Assembly (NCBI GenBank): GCA_963974105.1
Contig: CAXBBG010000004.1
Span: 72,189 to 136,188, forward strand
DNA length: 64,000 bases
Origin: UBA2136 sp963974105
GTDB lineage: Bacteria > Pseudomonadota > Alphaproteobacteria > UBA2136
Direction: 5' to 3'
Part shown: positions 9,235-18,266 of the stretch, piece after piece
Layout of the letters: every line of letters starts with the position of its first letter
Numbering within the stretch: position 1 is the stretch's first letter
Notes under the pieces: model-generated
The model's input: the letters and a program-made list of their open reading frames with translations, nothing else
Told to the model about the DNA's origin: nothing
Database searches by the model: none
Made by a program: the position numbers and the translations under genes

Positions 9235-10242
9235 ATACAAAAAAGACTATTAGAGTATCTATGCGACCCTGTAGATAAAAGCGAACTCACGCTTAAAAAT
9301 GAAAAATTAAATGATGTGGGGCATATTATATCTGGAGAGCTTGCTTCTTCAAATGGAAATGTCTACCCTATTATCAATGGTATACCTCGTTTTGTAGAAA
9401 ATGATCCAAAATCTAAAACAGTAGAAGCCTTTGGGGATCAATGGAATCTTTTGAATTATAATGATTTTAAATGGACATGGCTTGCGCATACTGTAGGTAA
9501 CACTTTTGGTACAACAGACCATTTTAAAGGAAAAGTAGTTGTTGATTGTGGCGCTGGACATGGCATGCAATCAAAATGAATGTCTGAATCAGGGGCTGAA
9601 TATGTCATTGCACTTGAACTATCTCACGCTGTTGACGACGTTTTCCAACGCAACCTGAAGGGCATAGAAAATATTGACATTGTACAATGCTCAATTGACA
9701 TGCCGCCTCTTAAAAACGAAGCTATAAAAGATGGTATTGTTATCTGCCATAACGTTATACAGCACACACCTTCCGTTGAAAAAACAGCACTTGCACTTTG
9801 GGCATGTACAGGTAAAGGTTCTGAATATGTTATGAACTGGTATCAGCTTTACAATAAAGGTATTTTACGTAAAATACGTTGGGCGTTCCACACCAATCTA
9901 AGAAAATTCTTATGTACAAAAAGCCAACGTTTTCGCTACAACTGGTGTCGCGTAATATGTGCTTTACGCATGCTGCCTATTATTGGGTGGTTTCTAGAAA
10001 AGTCTTATATAGCTGTTCACGGGGATGTTTTGGGTGAAAAATCATGGAAAAAACGTTACAGAACATGTTTTGTCATTACTTTTGATGGGTATGGCGCACA
10101 CGAATATCAACACCATAGTACTGACGATCAAATGTGGGCAATTTTGGATAAAATGCAGCCGGATCGTGAAAAAATATTAAACCAAGAAGCTGTGTTTGCT
10201 AAGCCACCTAAAATTGGCGGCGCAATACGCGTATTCAGATAA
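9235..10242 (+). pseudogene. SAM-dependent methyltransferase with Trm112-like N-terminus: start codon ATA plus in-frame TGA
   Basis: One open frame of 335 codons runs from 9235 to the TAA at 10240-10242, interrupted only by TGA at 9577-9579. The expected start position, seven bases after GGAG, reads ATA rather than ATG; the next in-frame start is GTG at 9316. The N-terminal part (QKRLLEYLCDPVDKSELTL) resembles the Trm112/UPF0434-type domain often fused to methyltransferases of glycan loci. The Rossmann motif VVVDCGAGHG follows, and the TGA falls just after GMQSK where relatives commonly have Trp, before MSESGAEYVIALELS. The HTPSVEKTALAL segment and a basic C-terminus complete the family pattern. 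It lies 85 bases after rfbA. Either a recent pseudogene or expressed by rare initiation plus readthrough; the former is likelier. The substrate is unknown. Confidence 0.75.
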
Positions 10243-10260
10243 TAAAAAATAAATACTTAA

Positions 10261-10289
10261 AAATAAAGAGGCTTTATGCCTCTTTATTT
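10261..10289. terminator. Bidirectional intrinsic terminator between the two facing glycan transcripts
   Basis: AAATAAAGAGGC and its exact complement flank a five-base loop, giving a 12-bp stem with A-rich and T-rich ends. It separates the rightward methyltransferase gene from the leftward flippase gene and can serve both. Confidence 0.85.
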
Positions 10290-11579
10290 TTAATCAAGCT
10301 TTCTCAATTCCCTAAACGCCAGAAACATTTTAGCACCATCAGTAATTAATACACTCAAAATCATGGCCATTAATAAACCATTTATACCATAATGAATTGT
10401 CAGTGTAATTTTAAGGATAAGGTTAATTGTAAATGCGCTGCTATCATAAGCTGTTGCTATACTTCCTTTATTTAATGCTAATAATAATGAATGGGATACT
10501 TGCGTAATAGTCCGCGTGAATACACCTGAAAACAGACACAAAATAACGGTATAAACAATAGAATTCAGCTCAACTGTCAATCCGTCCTTCATAATAGATA
10601 AGAAAAACCACTCTCCAAATAGAATAACGACTGTAAATAAAAGTGAATTTATAATAACCAAATAAAATATATACTGTAATAAAACTTGCCTGCATTCTTT
10701 ATATTTTTTTTCAGCAATTAAGTTGCCGAAAACAGTAACAGCAGGTAAACCAATGGCAGAATTGAGGACAGTTATAATTGCACCGTAAACACGCTGAACA
10801 AATGAAAGAAGGGATACAAAACCACCTGTTAAATAAGAAGCAATGTAACGTTCAGCCAACTCATCTGTTCGGTAATACAATGATCCCATTAATATATACT
10901 TAGTACGATGATAAATATGATTGAGCTGTTCTTTATCAAATGCAATAGTTTTAATAACATGCGGTAAAAACATATAAGACATAATAGATAAAATAGTTAA
11001 TTTCATAAGAAGTTGATTTGCTGCCGCCGCATATACACCTAATGTATCAAGAGTAAACCACACAAAGATTAAACCCACAATGCTAGCAGTCAACATCGAC
11101 ATATTAAATGTAATATACTTATTTTTTTCCTGGAGCATTGCGGTGTAAACTAAGATAAATCCGTCTACAACGTAAGCACCAATTAAAATAGATTGGACCA
11201 TTAAAATTTTAGAATATTCCACAGTATCAAGATAATTTACATACAAATATTTAAGCCATAAAGGCATTGTAAGCCCAACCAACAATGCAATAGGTATTAC
11301 CATAATGGAAACAGTTACAAATAAAGCTCCCTCTTTCCCATTCCCTCGATTATCTATTAAGTAAGGGGGTAAAATAGAAGAAATAGACCAATTGATACTC
11401 GTGTATAAGAAAGAAAAAACACTCATACCAATATAAAAAACATCAAGATCACCACCTAAACCAATACTTCTTAAAATAAGAATATTGGTGAAAAAGCTTA
11501 CAATAACTTGCAAGCTTGATATTTTCATTAAGTACAGCTTGTTTTTATGTTGATGAAACAGTTTTACCGCTTTTGACAT
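10290..11579 (-). CDS. Wzx-like polysaccharide flippase (MOP superfamily)
   Basis: A 429-residue polytopic protein with about 12 hydrophobic segments, few charged residues outside short loops, and the general look of O-antigen or polysaccharide flippases (PST/MATE-like). It would move the undecaprenyl-linked glycan unit to the periplasmic face. It is the last gene of the leftward glycan operon, overlapping the preceding glycosyltransferase gene by 16 bases. I cannot distinguish a Wzx from a MurJ-like paralogue by motif; the context makes Wzx the better name. Confidence 0.75.
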   Translation of the reverse strand: MSKAVKLFHQHKNKLYLMKISSLQVIVSFFTNILILRSIGLGGDLDVFYIGMSVFSFLYTSINWSISSILPPYLIDNRGNGKEGALFVTVSIMVIPIALLVGLTMPLWLKYLYVNYLDTVEYSKILMVQSILIGAYVVDGFILVYTAMLQEKNKYITFNMSMLTASIVGLIFVWFTLDTLGVYAAAANQLLMKLTILSIMSYMFLPHVIKTIAFDKEQLNHIYHRTKYILMGSLYYRTDELAERYIASYLTGGFVSLLSFVQRVYGAIITVLNSAIGLPAVTVFGNLIAEKKYKECRQVLLQYIFYLVIINSLLFTVVILFGEWFFLSIMKDGLTVELNSIVYTVILCLFSGVFTRTITQVSHSLLLALNKGSIATAYDSSAFTINLILKITLTIHYGINGLLMAMILSVLITDGAKMFLAFRELRKLD

Positions 11580-12649
11580 TGATTATAAACCTTTATAACT
11601 TCTTTTACGCGGTCGCCCACTTCATGGCCAGCACTATGCACTTTATGATAACCAGACATCGCTACTTTTTCTCGCAATTCATTATCGTTCAAATATAACT
11701 TAATTTTCTCTAAAAGCTCTTCACCATTTTTAAAGTAGTCTGCCTCCTTGCTTTCTAAAAACAACATTTCGGCTAGATCTTTTGTATATTCGCTTAACAT
11801 AAATGTGCCCGTGGCAGGTATTTCAAAACACCGCCTTGTATAGGTATCGTTATTAATTTTAGATAGAAACACGAGGGCAATCTTCCCACTGTTTAATGCC
11901 AAGTTATAATCACGTCCATATAAAGGTTTGATGTCGCCAGACATCTTTTCCTTTAGGTAACCATATTCAGATGACGCCTGCCAACCCGTGCCAAAAAGGC
12001 GAATATTGATACCCTTTTCAATAAGATTTTTTATAAGTTTATCACGCCCATCATTTTCATAATGTCCAACGAATATAACGTCACAGACAAAAGGACTTTT
12101 AGACGTATCTGTTATTTTAAAATTACGTTCTTTAATATACGAAGATCTAAGTAAAGAAATATTATTGTAATTTAGAGCCTTATAGTCAGCTTCATTTTTG
12201 TGTCTATAGTAAAAAATATGATTATAATGCGGCACACACCTTCTAAAATGCCTCCAAAAATAAGGACGATAAACCGATGAAAATGGATCATCATTATTAT
12301 ACCCAAAAATCGTCACCCCTAACTTTTTAATACGCTTAAGTGTGCATGGGTAAATATGAGTCCCTCTATAAATAAATAGAAGATCCGGCTTTTCTAGCTT
12401 GCACTTTTGAACAAGGTCATTATTTAGTCGCCATAATGCAGGTCCAAAGGTAAGTTTATTTTGTGCGCGGTAATAAATAGACTTTATTTTATTGCCATCT
12501 GTTTTATAATTTGCAGCATACTGATAAAGCTTAAAATAATCCTTCCAAGTGAAATGTGTTACTTCATGCCCCTGCTCTTCAAACCTTGTGCCATAAGCAA
12601 ATGCATGTGCTTCACCGCCGTGCCCATCCGACGCTATAAGTACTTTCAC
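11564..12649 (-). CDS. CgeB-like glycosyltransferase
   Basis: A 361-residue soluble protein that starts MKVLIASDGHGGEAHAF, with a Rossmann-like N-terminal half (KPDLLFIYRGTHIYP) and a C-terminal half containing CDVIFVGHY, LFGTGW, and RRCFEIPATGTFML near 270, a pattern of the CgeB or glycosyltransferase-family-1 type domain (GT-B fold). It probably adds a sugar to the lipid-linked glycan. The start is GTG, overlapping the asnB TGA in GTGA. Donor and acceptor are unknown. Confidence 0.75.
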   Translation of the reverse strand: MKVLIASDGHGGEAHAFAYGTRFEEQGHEVTHFTWKDYFKLYQYAANYKTDGNKIKSIYYRAQNKLTFGPALWRLNNDLVQKCKLEKPDLLFIYRGTHIYPCTLKRIKKLGVTIFGYNNDDPFSSVYRPYFWRHFRRCVPHYNHIFYYRHKNEADYKALNYNNISLLRSSYIKERNFKITDTSKSPFVCDVIFVGHYENDGRDKLIKNLIEKGINIRLFGTGWQASSEYGYLKEKMSGDIKPLYGRDYNLALNSGKIALVFLSKINNDTYTRRCFEIPATGTFMLSEYTKDLAEMLFLESKEADYFKNGEELLEKIKLYLNDNELREKVAMSGYHKVHSAGHEVGDRVKEVIKVYNQCQKR

Positions 12650-14397
12650 GATACGTCCTCCGAAAATAATTCTGATAAAATCCGAAGCGGTAAATGCTTA
12701 CCATCTAAATGTAATTTATCGCCTTTTTGAGTGCGGCCTAATGAAAAGCCTTGCTTACGCCTATACAAACACTCGGTAGGTAATTTGTCTGCATACATCG
12801 ACTTTAACAAACCTTTTAATTCGCCATCTAAAAATAGAACATTCTCATCTATTTGCCAAGCTGCCTCTATAACGCGCTTACTTAAAAATGGCACACGCGT
12901 TTCTATCGAACAAGCCATACTCGCCCTATCCACTTTGCATAAAATACCATCAGTCATTGTCGTATGAAAATCGAGGTACATGTAACGAGATTTTAAAGGT
13001 AGATCCTTACGGTAATATTGTTTTAGATACCAAAGTTCATCATAGTCTTCAGGTATATTATATTTTGTTCGAAATTCTTTTTTAAATGTATCTGTTTTTA
13101 AAAGTGCACCGCCTAAACGTTGTTTACGCTCTAGAGGATCCCAAATTGCAAAAATTTCAGCACCGCGCGCAAGGCGACTCATAATGCCCAGTTCGGCATT
13201 TTTTACAAAGGTAATCAGTGGTCTGATTGGTGCCAAAAAACCAACCCAAGGTGTTAGTGCCATATACCATTTTTTATATGGTGTATAACCACCAAAAATT
13301 TCATCAGCACCATCACCTGTTAACACAACGGTCATATTTTCACTGGCTAATTTTGAAACTGCATAGGCTGGAAAAGCAGATGTGTCGCCAAAAGGTTCGT
13401 CATACAGTTCTTTTAGCAGTTCAAAGTTTTCATTTACAGCATTGTGGTCCATATTTTTTGTAATATGGTTTGACCCTATTTTTTCAGCCACAAGTCTAGC
13501 AAAATGCGACTCATCCACACGCGCATCATCAAATCCTATAGAGCATGTTGTTAAGCTTTCAATAAGCCTAGAAACTTCGTAAGAAACGATACTTGAATCT
13601 ACCCCTCCACTTAAGAATGTACCCACGGGAACATCAGATACCAAGTGCGATTTAACCTCATCTTTTATAGCTTTTTGAATAAAGTCTTTTGCCTCATTCA
13701 CATCTTTTATGTGGCGATTAACAGGTAGTTGCCAATAACGCTTTTTATTAAAAGAACCATCTTTAATGTTAAATGTTGCAAAATGTGCTGGCTCTAATTT
13801 AAATATATTTTGATATAAACTTTTAGGAGATGGCACATGCAAGTAAGAAAGAAAATCATAGACAGCTGTATAATCTATATTTAAATTTATTTTCCCATAA
13901 AAAGACTCCAGTGCTTTAAGCTCTGAACCCCACGAAAAACCATCATTTTGTAAACTGTAATAAAGAGGTTTAATCCCCACATGGTCACGGGCAATATGTA
14001 TTTCACCTGTAGTGCTGTCGTATATTGAAAAGGCAAACATACCTTCAATTTTATTTAAAAGCTCTTCTATACCCCAATGGATATAACCATGTAAAATCGT
14101 TTCGCTATCACTACCACTTTTAAATTTAACATCGTGTTTTTCAGAAAGAATATTATTCAATTCTTTAAAATTATAAATTTCGCCATTTACTGTTAAGTAA
14201 ACGCCGTCCTTCATCATAGGTTGTTTGCCATTTTCAGAAAGATCTAAGATTGAAAGGCGGCGGTGACCTAAATAAACTTCATTTTCATGAATAAAGTCCC
14301 AACCATCAGGACCCCGATGTTCCAAGGTATGCAAGGCATTATGCGCATTATCTAAAGCGTTTTCATTTAAACTTGTAACCCCGAATATTCCGCACAT
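12646..14397 (-). CDS. asnB: Glutamine-hydrolysing asparagine synthase (AsnB family)
   Basis: A two-domain amidotransferase: Cys2 of MCGIFG is the glutaminase nucleophile, with RGPDG and VNGEIYN in the N-terminal Ntn domain, and the ATP-pyrophosphatase loop SGGVDSS near residue 260 followed by LTGDGADEIFGGY near 355. Length 583 is close to AsnB. Members found within surface-polysaccharide loci are known to amidate uronic acids rather than aspartate, so the context leaves the acceptor open. It sits between the FkbM methyltransferase gene (8 bases) and the CgeB-like glycosyltransferase gene (GTGA overlap). Confidence 0.9.
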   Translation of the reverse strand: MCGIFGVTSLNENALDNAHNALHTLEHRGPDGWDFIHENEVYLGHRRLSILDLSENGKQPMMKDGVYLTVNGEIYNFKELNNILSEKHDVKFKSGSDSETILHGYIHWGIEELLNKIEGMFAFSIYDSTTGEIHIARDHVGIKPLYYSLQNDGFSWGSELKALESFYGKINLNIDYTAVYDFLSYLHVPSPKSLYQNIFKLEPAHFATFNIKDGSFNKKRYWQLPVNRHIKDVNEAKDFIQKAIKDEVKSHLVSDVPVGTFLSGGVDSSIVSYEVSRLIESLTTCSIGFDDARVDESHFARLVAEKIGSNHITKNMDHNAVNENFELLKELYDEPFGDTSAFPAYAVSKLASENMTVVLTGDGADEIFGGYTPYKKWYMALTPWVGFLAPIRPLITFVKNAELGIMSRLARGAEIFAIWDPLERKQRLGGALLKTDTFKKEFRTKYNIPEDYDELWYLKQYYRKDLPLKSRYMYLDFHTTMTDGILCKVDRASMACSIETRVPFLSKRVIEAAWQIDENVLFLDGELKGLLKSMYADKLPTECLYRRKQGFSLGRTQKGDKLHLDGKHLPLRILSELFSEDVS

Positions 14398-14405
14398 GAT
14401 ACTCC

Positions 14406-15248
14406 CTAAACAACATCAACAAGATTTTGAGGTATAGCAATGCAATTCCAAGTATCATCCAAATTATCATCAACCCCACCTCTTTGATTTAAACGGCGAA
14501 TACAATAACGACTTCCTAACACTTGTGATATCTGATCTAAATTGAAATGTTTTTTTGAAACTGCATTGTATTCAAATATAATAACAGGGTTATATTGCTC
14601 AATCGATTTAACAGCCCCTTCAAGCACAGCAAGCTCGCTACCTTCCACATCAATTAATATAAGCATTTGCTCGCCATCATTACAAATATCAGGCATATTT
14701 TTAGAAATATATTCATCAAACATTACCACTTGAATTTCAGCGTCATCAGGAGAGTTTTTTTTGTCAGAAATAGATGCTTGAGGTGTACCGCCATTCTCAA
14801 GAAAAGCACGATGGTTTTTATTTGAAAGTGCTAAATTTTCAACAATGATGGCCTCTCTATTATTTAGAAGGGCATTAATTTTAACATTTCTAGCGCATAA
14901 CGGATCTGGCTCAAAAGCAACAACAGTCTTAAATTCATCCAAACTTGCAAAGTCTACAACCATCTCCCCTATATTCGCGCCTATATCAAAAAAAACAATT
15001 CTCTTGAATTTTTCAGCAAATCTCCTCGCAAAAACATGTGTTTCATCTTCATTCCATTTACCAATAATTAATCTCGCATATGAAGTAGAGATACGGCTAT
15101 CAAGGTAAATTTTATTACCCTGTACTTTTAAAATATAATCCTTAGATATACTTCTAAGTAAAAAACCAAAACCTCTAATATTAATACGAAAATTGTTTGC
15201 TAAATATACATATACAGCTGAATATATTTTTGTTATGAATAAAATCAT
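14406..15248 (-). CDS. FkbM-family methyltransferase
   Basis: A 280-residue protein with a class I SAM-binding domain: VFFDIGANIGE at about 98-108, VVAFEPDPLCARN near 127, and the family-typical late motif LILIDVEGSELAVLEGA near 205-220. FkbM enzymes O-methylate sugars or polyketides; in this locus a sugar hydroxyl is the probable acceptor. The first about 60 residues are hydrophobic and basic, possibly membrane-associated. It ends in TAG, eight bases before asnB. Confidence 0.85.
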   Translation of the reverse strand: MILFITKIYSAVYVYLANNFRINIRGFGFLLRSISKDYILKVQGNKIYLDSRISTSYARLIIGKWNEDETHVFARRFAEKFKRIVFFDIGANIGEMVVDFASLDEFKTVVAFEPDPLCARNVKINALLNNREAIIVENLALSNKNHRAFLENGGTPQASISDKKNSPDDAEIQVVMFDEYISKNMPDICNDGEQMLILIDVEGSELAVLEGAVKSIEQYNPVIIFEYNAVSKKHFNLDQISQVLGSRYCIRRLNQRGGVDDNLDDTWNCIAIPQNLVDVV

Positions 15249-15252
15249 AAAT

Positions 15253-16158
15253 TTAATTCCTTTTTTGTGAATTTTGAGAAACGTTAGCGATCACATTTTT
15301 AAGCGGTGTAAAGTGAAAACCTAACGCTTTCTTTATTTTATTACTCTGAAGAGCTGTACTTCTTCCTCTTTTTGCATACAAACCAAGCTCAGAGTAAGTG
15401 CAACTTTCAATATCGTTTTTAATATTAAGAAATTTACATATATAAGCACCGAATTCATATCGAGTCAACGCTTTATCGCCAGCAATGTTATACTCCCCAA
15501 TTAAGTTATTTTCAATTGATTCTCTCAAAATATCAACAACATCTTCAACATAAATAAAATTCACTTTATCTGAATTAACCAATTTAAACTGTTTTGATTC
15601 ATTAAGCATACTTAATACGAAGTCTAAAGGGTTGCTACGTTGAAAACTTTCTTTTTTTCCAATAATAGCTGTTGGACGAAAAATCAAATAATCATCTAAA
15701 TTTTCTTTAATATAAATATCGGCTTCTTTTTTGCATTTACCGTAAAAATTTACAGGGTTGGCATCATCATCTTCAGTGTAAGGAGATTTCTCACCATCAT
15801 ATATTGCATTAGATGAAAAATGAATCAATTGAATAGGCTTAGCTTTAATTATATCCACAATATCTTTCACCAATTGGACATTTATGGCATATGAACTATC
15901 TCTATTGAGTTCGCAATTATCAACATTTGCATTGGCAAGTGTATTTATAATGATATCTGGCTTTGTATCATTGATAATTTCAGGTAATTTCAATTTATTA
16001 TGCATTGAAAAATTAACAAAAAAAGCGCCCTTTATAGCCATCAATTCTTTCGGCAAAGTATTTCTATAGGTAGCAACTACTTCATAGTTTTTTGAATATT
16101 TTTTTATAAAGGCATAACCAATATTACTGGTTGCACCTAAAACTAAAATTTTTTTCAT
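15253..16158 (-). CDS. dTDP-4-dehydrorhamnose reductase-like SDR protein
   Basis: A 301-residue short-chain dehydrogenase of the extended type: N-terminal GATSNIG nucleotide loop at 8-14, PDIIINTLANANVDNCE at about 69-85, HFSSNAIYDGEKSPYTEDD near 118-136, and the catalytic YGKCK (YxxxK) near 144. The order and wording follow RmlD, which reduces dTDP-4-keto-rhamnose to dTDP-L-rhamnose. The glycine loop differs from the usual GxxGQLG, so it may use a related keto-sugar. With rfbA, rfbB and rfbC in the same locus it would complete the pathway. The ATG overlaps the upstream GT4 gene in ATGA. Confidence 0.7.
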   Translation of the reverse strand: MKKILVLGATSNIGYAFIKKYSKNYEVVATYRNTLPKELMAIKGAFFVNFSMHNKLKLPEIINDTKPDIIINTLANANVDNCELNRDSSYAINVQLVKDIVDIIKAKPIQLIHFSSNAIYDGEKSPYTEDDDANPVNFYGKCKKEADIYIKENLDDYLIFRPTAIIGKKESFQRSNPLDFVLSMLNESKQFKLVNSDKVNFIYVEDVVDILRESIENNLIGEYNIAGDKALTRYEFGAYICKFLNIKNDIESCTYSELGLYAKRGRSTALQSNKIKKALGFHFTPLKNVIANVSQNSQKRN

Positions 16159-17258
16159 AAAAGGTGCTTTCTTAATGTTTCAACACCTTGAGATGGGTGC
16201 CACAAAAGGGCAATCTCAAATGCTTTTTTAGACATTTCTGCACAACGTTTTTTATTATTAAAACACCATAAAATAATTTCAGTCAAACGCCCCTTATCGG
16301 AGGCGTCATACAAGAAGCCAGATTCCTCACTTACAACCCTATCAGGAGCTGAACCTGACTGAAAAGTTCCAATAACCATGCAAGCTGCAGCCATAGCATT
16401 TAATGTACCACCCCCATACGCATCAAATCGAGCGCAGTGAATAAAAGCATGGCTAGATGACGCTAAGGACCTAAAATCCTCGATATCCATCCACTCTTCC
16501 ATAAAAATGTTTTGCTCTAAGCCGTTAGCCTTGATCTGCTTTTCAAGGTTTTCTTTTTCTTCGCCTTTGCCTACAATCACGCACTTGGTGTGTTTTTGAA
16601 TGTCTTTTGGTAATTGCGCAATGGCGTCTATTAAAATATCAAAGCCCTTGTCGTAAACAAGGCGACTACCTGAACTTAAAAATAAGTCCCCCTCATTTAC
16701 GTTATATTTTTTATAAATATTTACTTTGTTCGCTTGATATTGCTCAGGCGTTTTAGAAATATCTACAAATATAGGTAGATTTGTCAGCCTTTTTTCACTA
16801 AACCCGCGGTCTTTGAAGTAGTCGAGCGTCATTTTTCCTACACCAAAAACATGAGCGTTTGAATATTTTAAAAGGTCATAAAAAAACTCGCGCACTATTT
16901 TTTTTATAGGGTTTCTTGATGAAGAATCATTTGGACAGTCAAACCAAACGCTATATTTTCGACGTAGCAAAAAGAACAATATAAACAAAATTTTCGTGTT
17001 TATATTTTGCCAGCCAACAATAAGAAATTTCTCATCTTTTTTTGTAAGGCAATACCATAAAAATTTAAAATCTATACTTTTATGTTTATACATCATCGCA
17101 GGTTTTATAGCGTTGGTTAGATCTTCTTTCCAACCATACATAGCCGCCTGGTTTTGACAATACCAAAGGTTTAAATCAATATCACTATCGCCCTCTAACG
17201 CTGCCGCAATGACATTGTTATGAGGGCTTGCGATGTCTTGTATAAAATTAAGCTTCAT
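16155..17258 (-). CDS. GT4-family glycosyltransferase
   Basis: A 367-residue GT-B enzyme. The C-terminal nucleotide-sugar half has LSSGSRLVYDKGFDILIDAIAQ near 192, CVIVGKGEEKENLEKQ near 226, MEEWMDIEDFRSLASSSHAF near 255, and the acidic ribose-binding region around DAYGGGTLNAMAAACMV (EX7E-like position altered to D/G-rich). N-terminus KLNFIQDIASPHNN includes a typical acceptor-side loop. It overlaps rfbB by 11 bases and the SDR gene by four, so it is firmly within the operon. Substrates unknown. Confidence 0.85.
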   Translation of the reverse strand: MKLNFIQDIASPHNNVIAAALEGDSDIDLNLWYCQNQAAMYGWKEDLTNAIKPAMMYKHKSIDFKFLWYCLTKKDEKFLIVGWQNINTKILFILFFLLRRKYSVWFDCPNDSSSRNPIKKIVREFFYDLLKYSNAHVFGVGKMTLDYFKDRGFSEKRLTNLPIFVDISKTPEQYQANKVNIYKKYNVNEGDLFLSSGSRLVYDKGFDILIDAIAQLPKDIQKHTKCVIVGKGEEKENLEKQIKANGLEQNIFMEEWMDIEDFRSLASSSHAFIHCARFDAYGGGTLNAMAAACMVIGTFQSGSAPDRVVSEESGFLYDASDKGRLTEIILWCFNNKKRCAEMSKKAFEIALLWHPSQGVETLRKHLL

Positions 17259-18261
17259 ATTTATTTATATACCAAAGCACTGTGACTTCTAAAGCATCTG
17301 CAAAAGTTTCATCTGCTTTCCAACCAAGTTCAGTTTCAATTTTCGTTGAATCAATCGCATAGCGCATATCGTGCCCTGCTCTATCTTTCACATAAGTAAT
17401 AAGGTCTTTATAGCTATTTGCAGACGGTTTAACACGGTCAAGAATTTCACATATTTTATGTACAATTACATTGTTTGTTTGCTCGTTCCAACAACCAATA
17501 TTGTAAGTTTCACCTACGCGACCATTGTGGAAAACATTATCTAGCCCTTTGCCGTGATCAAGTACATAAAGCCAGTCACGAATGTTAGCGCCTGTGCCAT
17601 AAATCGGGATATTCTTTCCTGACAATGCGCTGCGAATAACTGTTGGAATGAATTTTTCGTCGTGCTGGCAAGGGCCATAGTTATTAGAACAATTTGAGAT
17701 AGTAACAGGCATGCCAAATGTGTGGAAGTAGCTACGGATAACAAAATCAGCCCCTGCTTTAGATGCTGCATATGGAGGGTTTGGTGCATATGGTGTCGTT
17801 TCACTAAATAAGCCATCAGTACCTAATGTTCCATATACTTCATCGGTTGAAACATGGTGGAAGCGACAGTCCTCATAACCTTCTTTAAATTCGAAAGGTG
17901 CTTTCATCCAATGCGTTTTCGCAGCATGTACAACATTATATGTACCCATCACATTGGTTTCAAAAAATACTTTTGGTCCTGTAATAGAATTATCGACGTG
18001 GCTTTCTGCTGCAAAGTGAAAAACACCACGAATATCATATTTTTCAAACAGGCTGTTCACCAAGGCTTCATCACAAATATTCCCTTCAACAAAGACATAG
18101 CGATCCAAATTTTCTTCTGAAATTTGCACATTACTCACGTCACCAGCATAAGTTAAAGCGTCGATGTTAATAATTTTATAGTCTTGGTACTTTTCCAACA
18201 TGTATGGAATAAAGTTACTACCAATAAAGCCTGCGCCACCTGTTACAAGAATGTGTTTCAT
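17248..18261 (-). CDS. rfbB: dTDP-glucose 4,6-dehydratase
   Basis: RfbB/RmlB converts dTDP-glucose to dTDP-4-keto-6-deoxyglucose with bound NAD. The GGAGFIGSNF loop is at residues 8-17, HFAAESHVDNSI near 82, HVSTDEVYG near 133-141 (with the Asp-Glu acid-base pair), and YAASKAGAD near 158 (catalytic Tyr and Lys). Length 337 is typical. It follows rfbC by five bases. Confidence 0.97.
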   Translation of the reverse strand: MKHILVTGGAGFIGSNFIPYMLEKYQDYKIINIDALTYAGDVSNVQISEENLDRYVFVEGNICDEALVNSLFEKYDIRGVFHFAAESHVDNSITGPKVFFETNVMGTYNVVHAAKTHWMKAPFEFKEGYEDCRFHHVSTDEVYGTLGTDGLFSETTPYAPNPPYAASKAGADFVIRSYFHTFGMPVTISNCSNNYGPCQHDEKFIPTVIRSALSGKNIPIYGTGANIRDWLYVLDHGKGLDNVFHNGRVGETYNIGCWNEQTNNVIVHKICEILDRVKPSANSYKDLITYVKDRAGHDMRYAIDSTKIETELGWKADETFADALEVTVLWYINKYEA

Positions 18262-18266
18262 GTTTA

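Noticed and set aside
9577..9579. Genetic recoding of TGA as Trp
   Set aside because: TGA ends intact genes in coupled overlaps (asnB GTGA at 12646, GT4 ATGA at 16155, tatB ATGA at 49090) and miaA, and Trp is encoded by TGG throughout.
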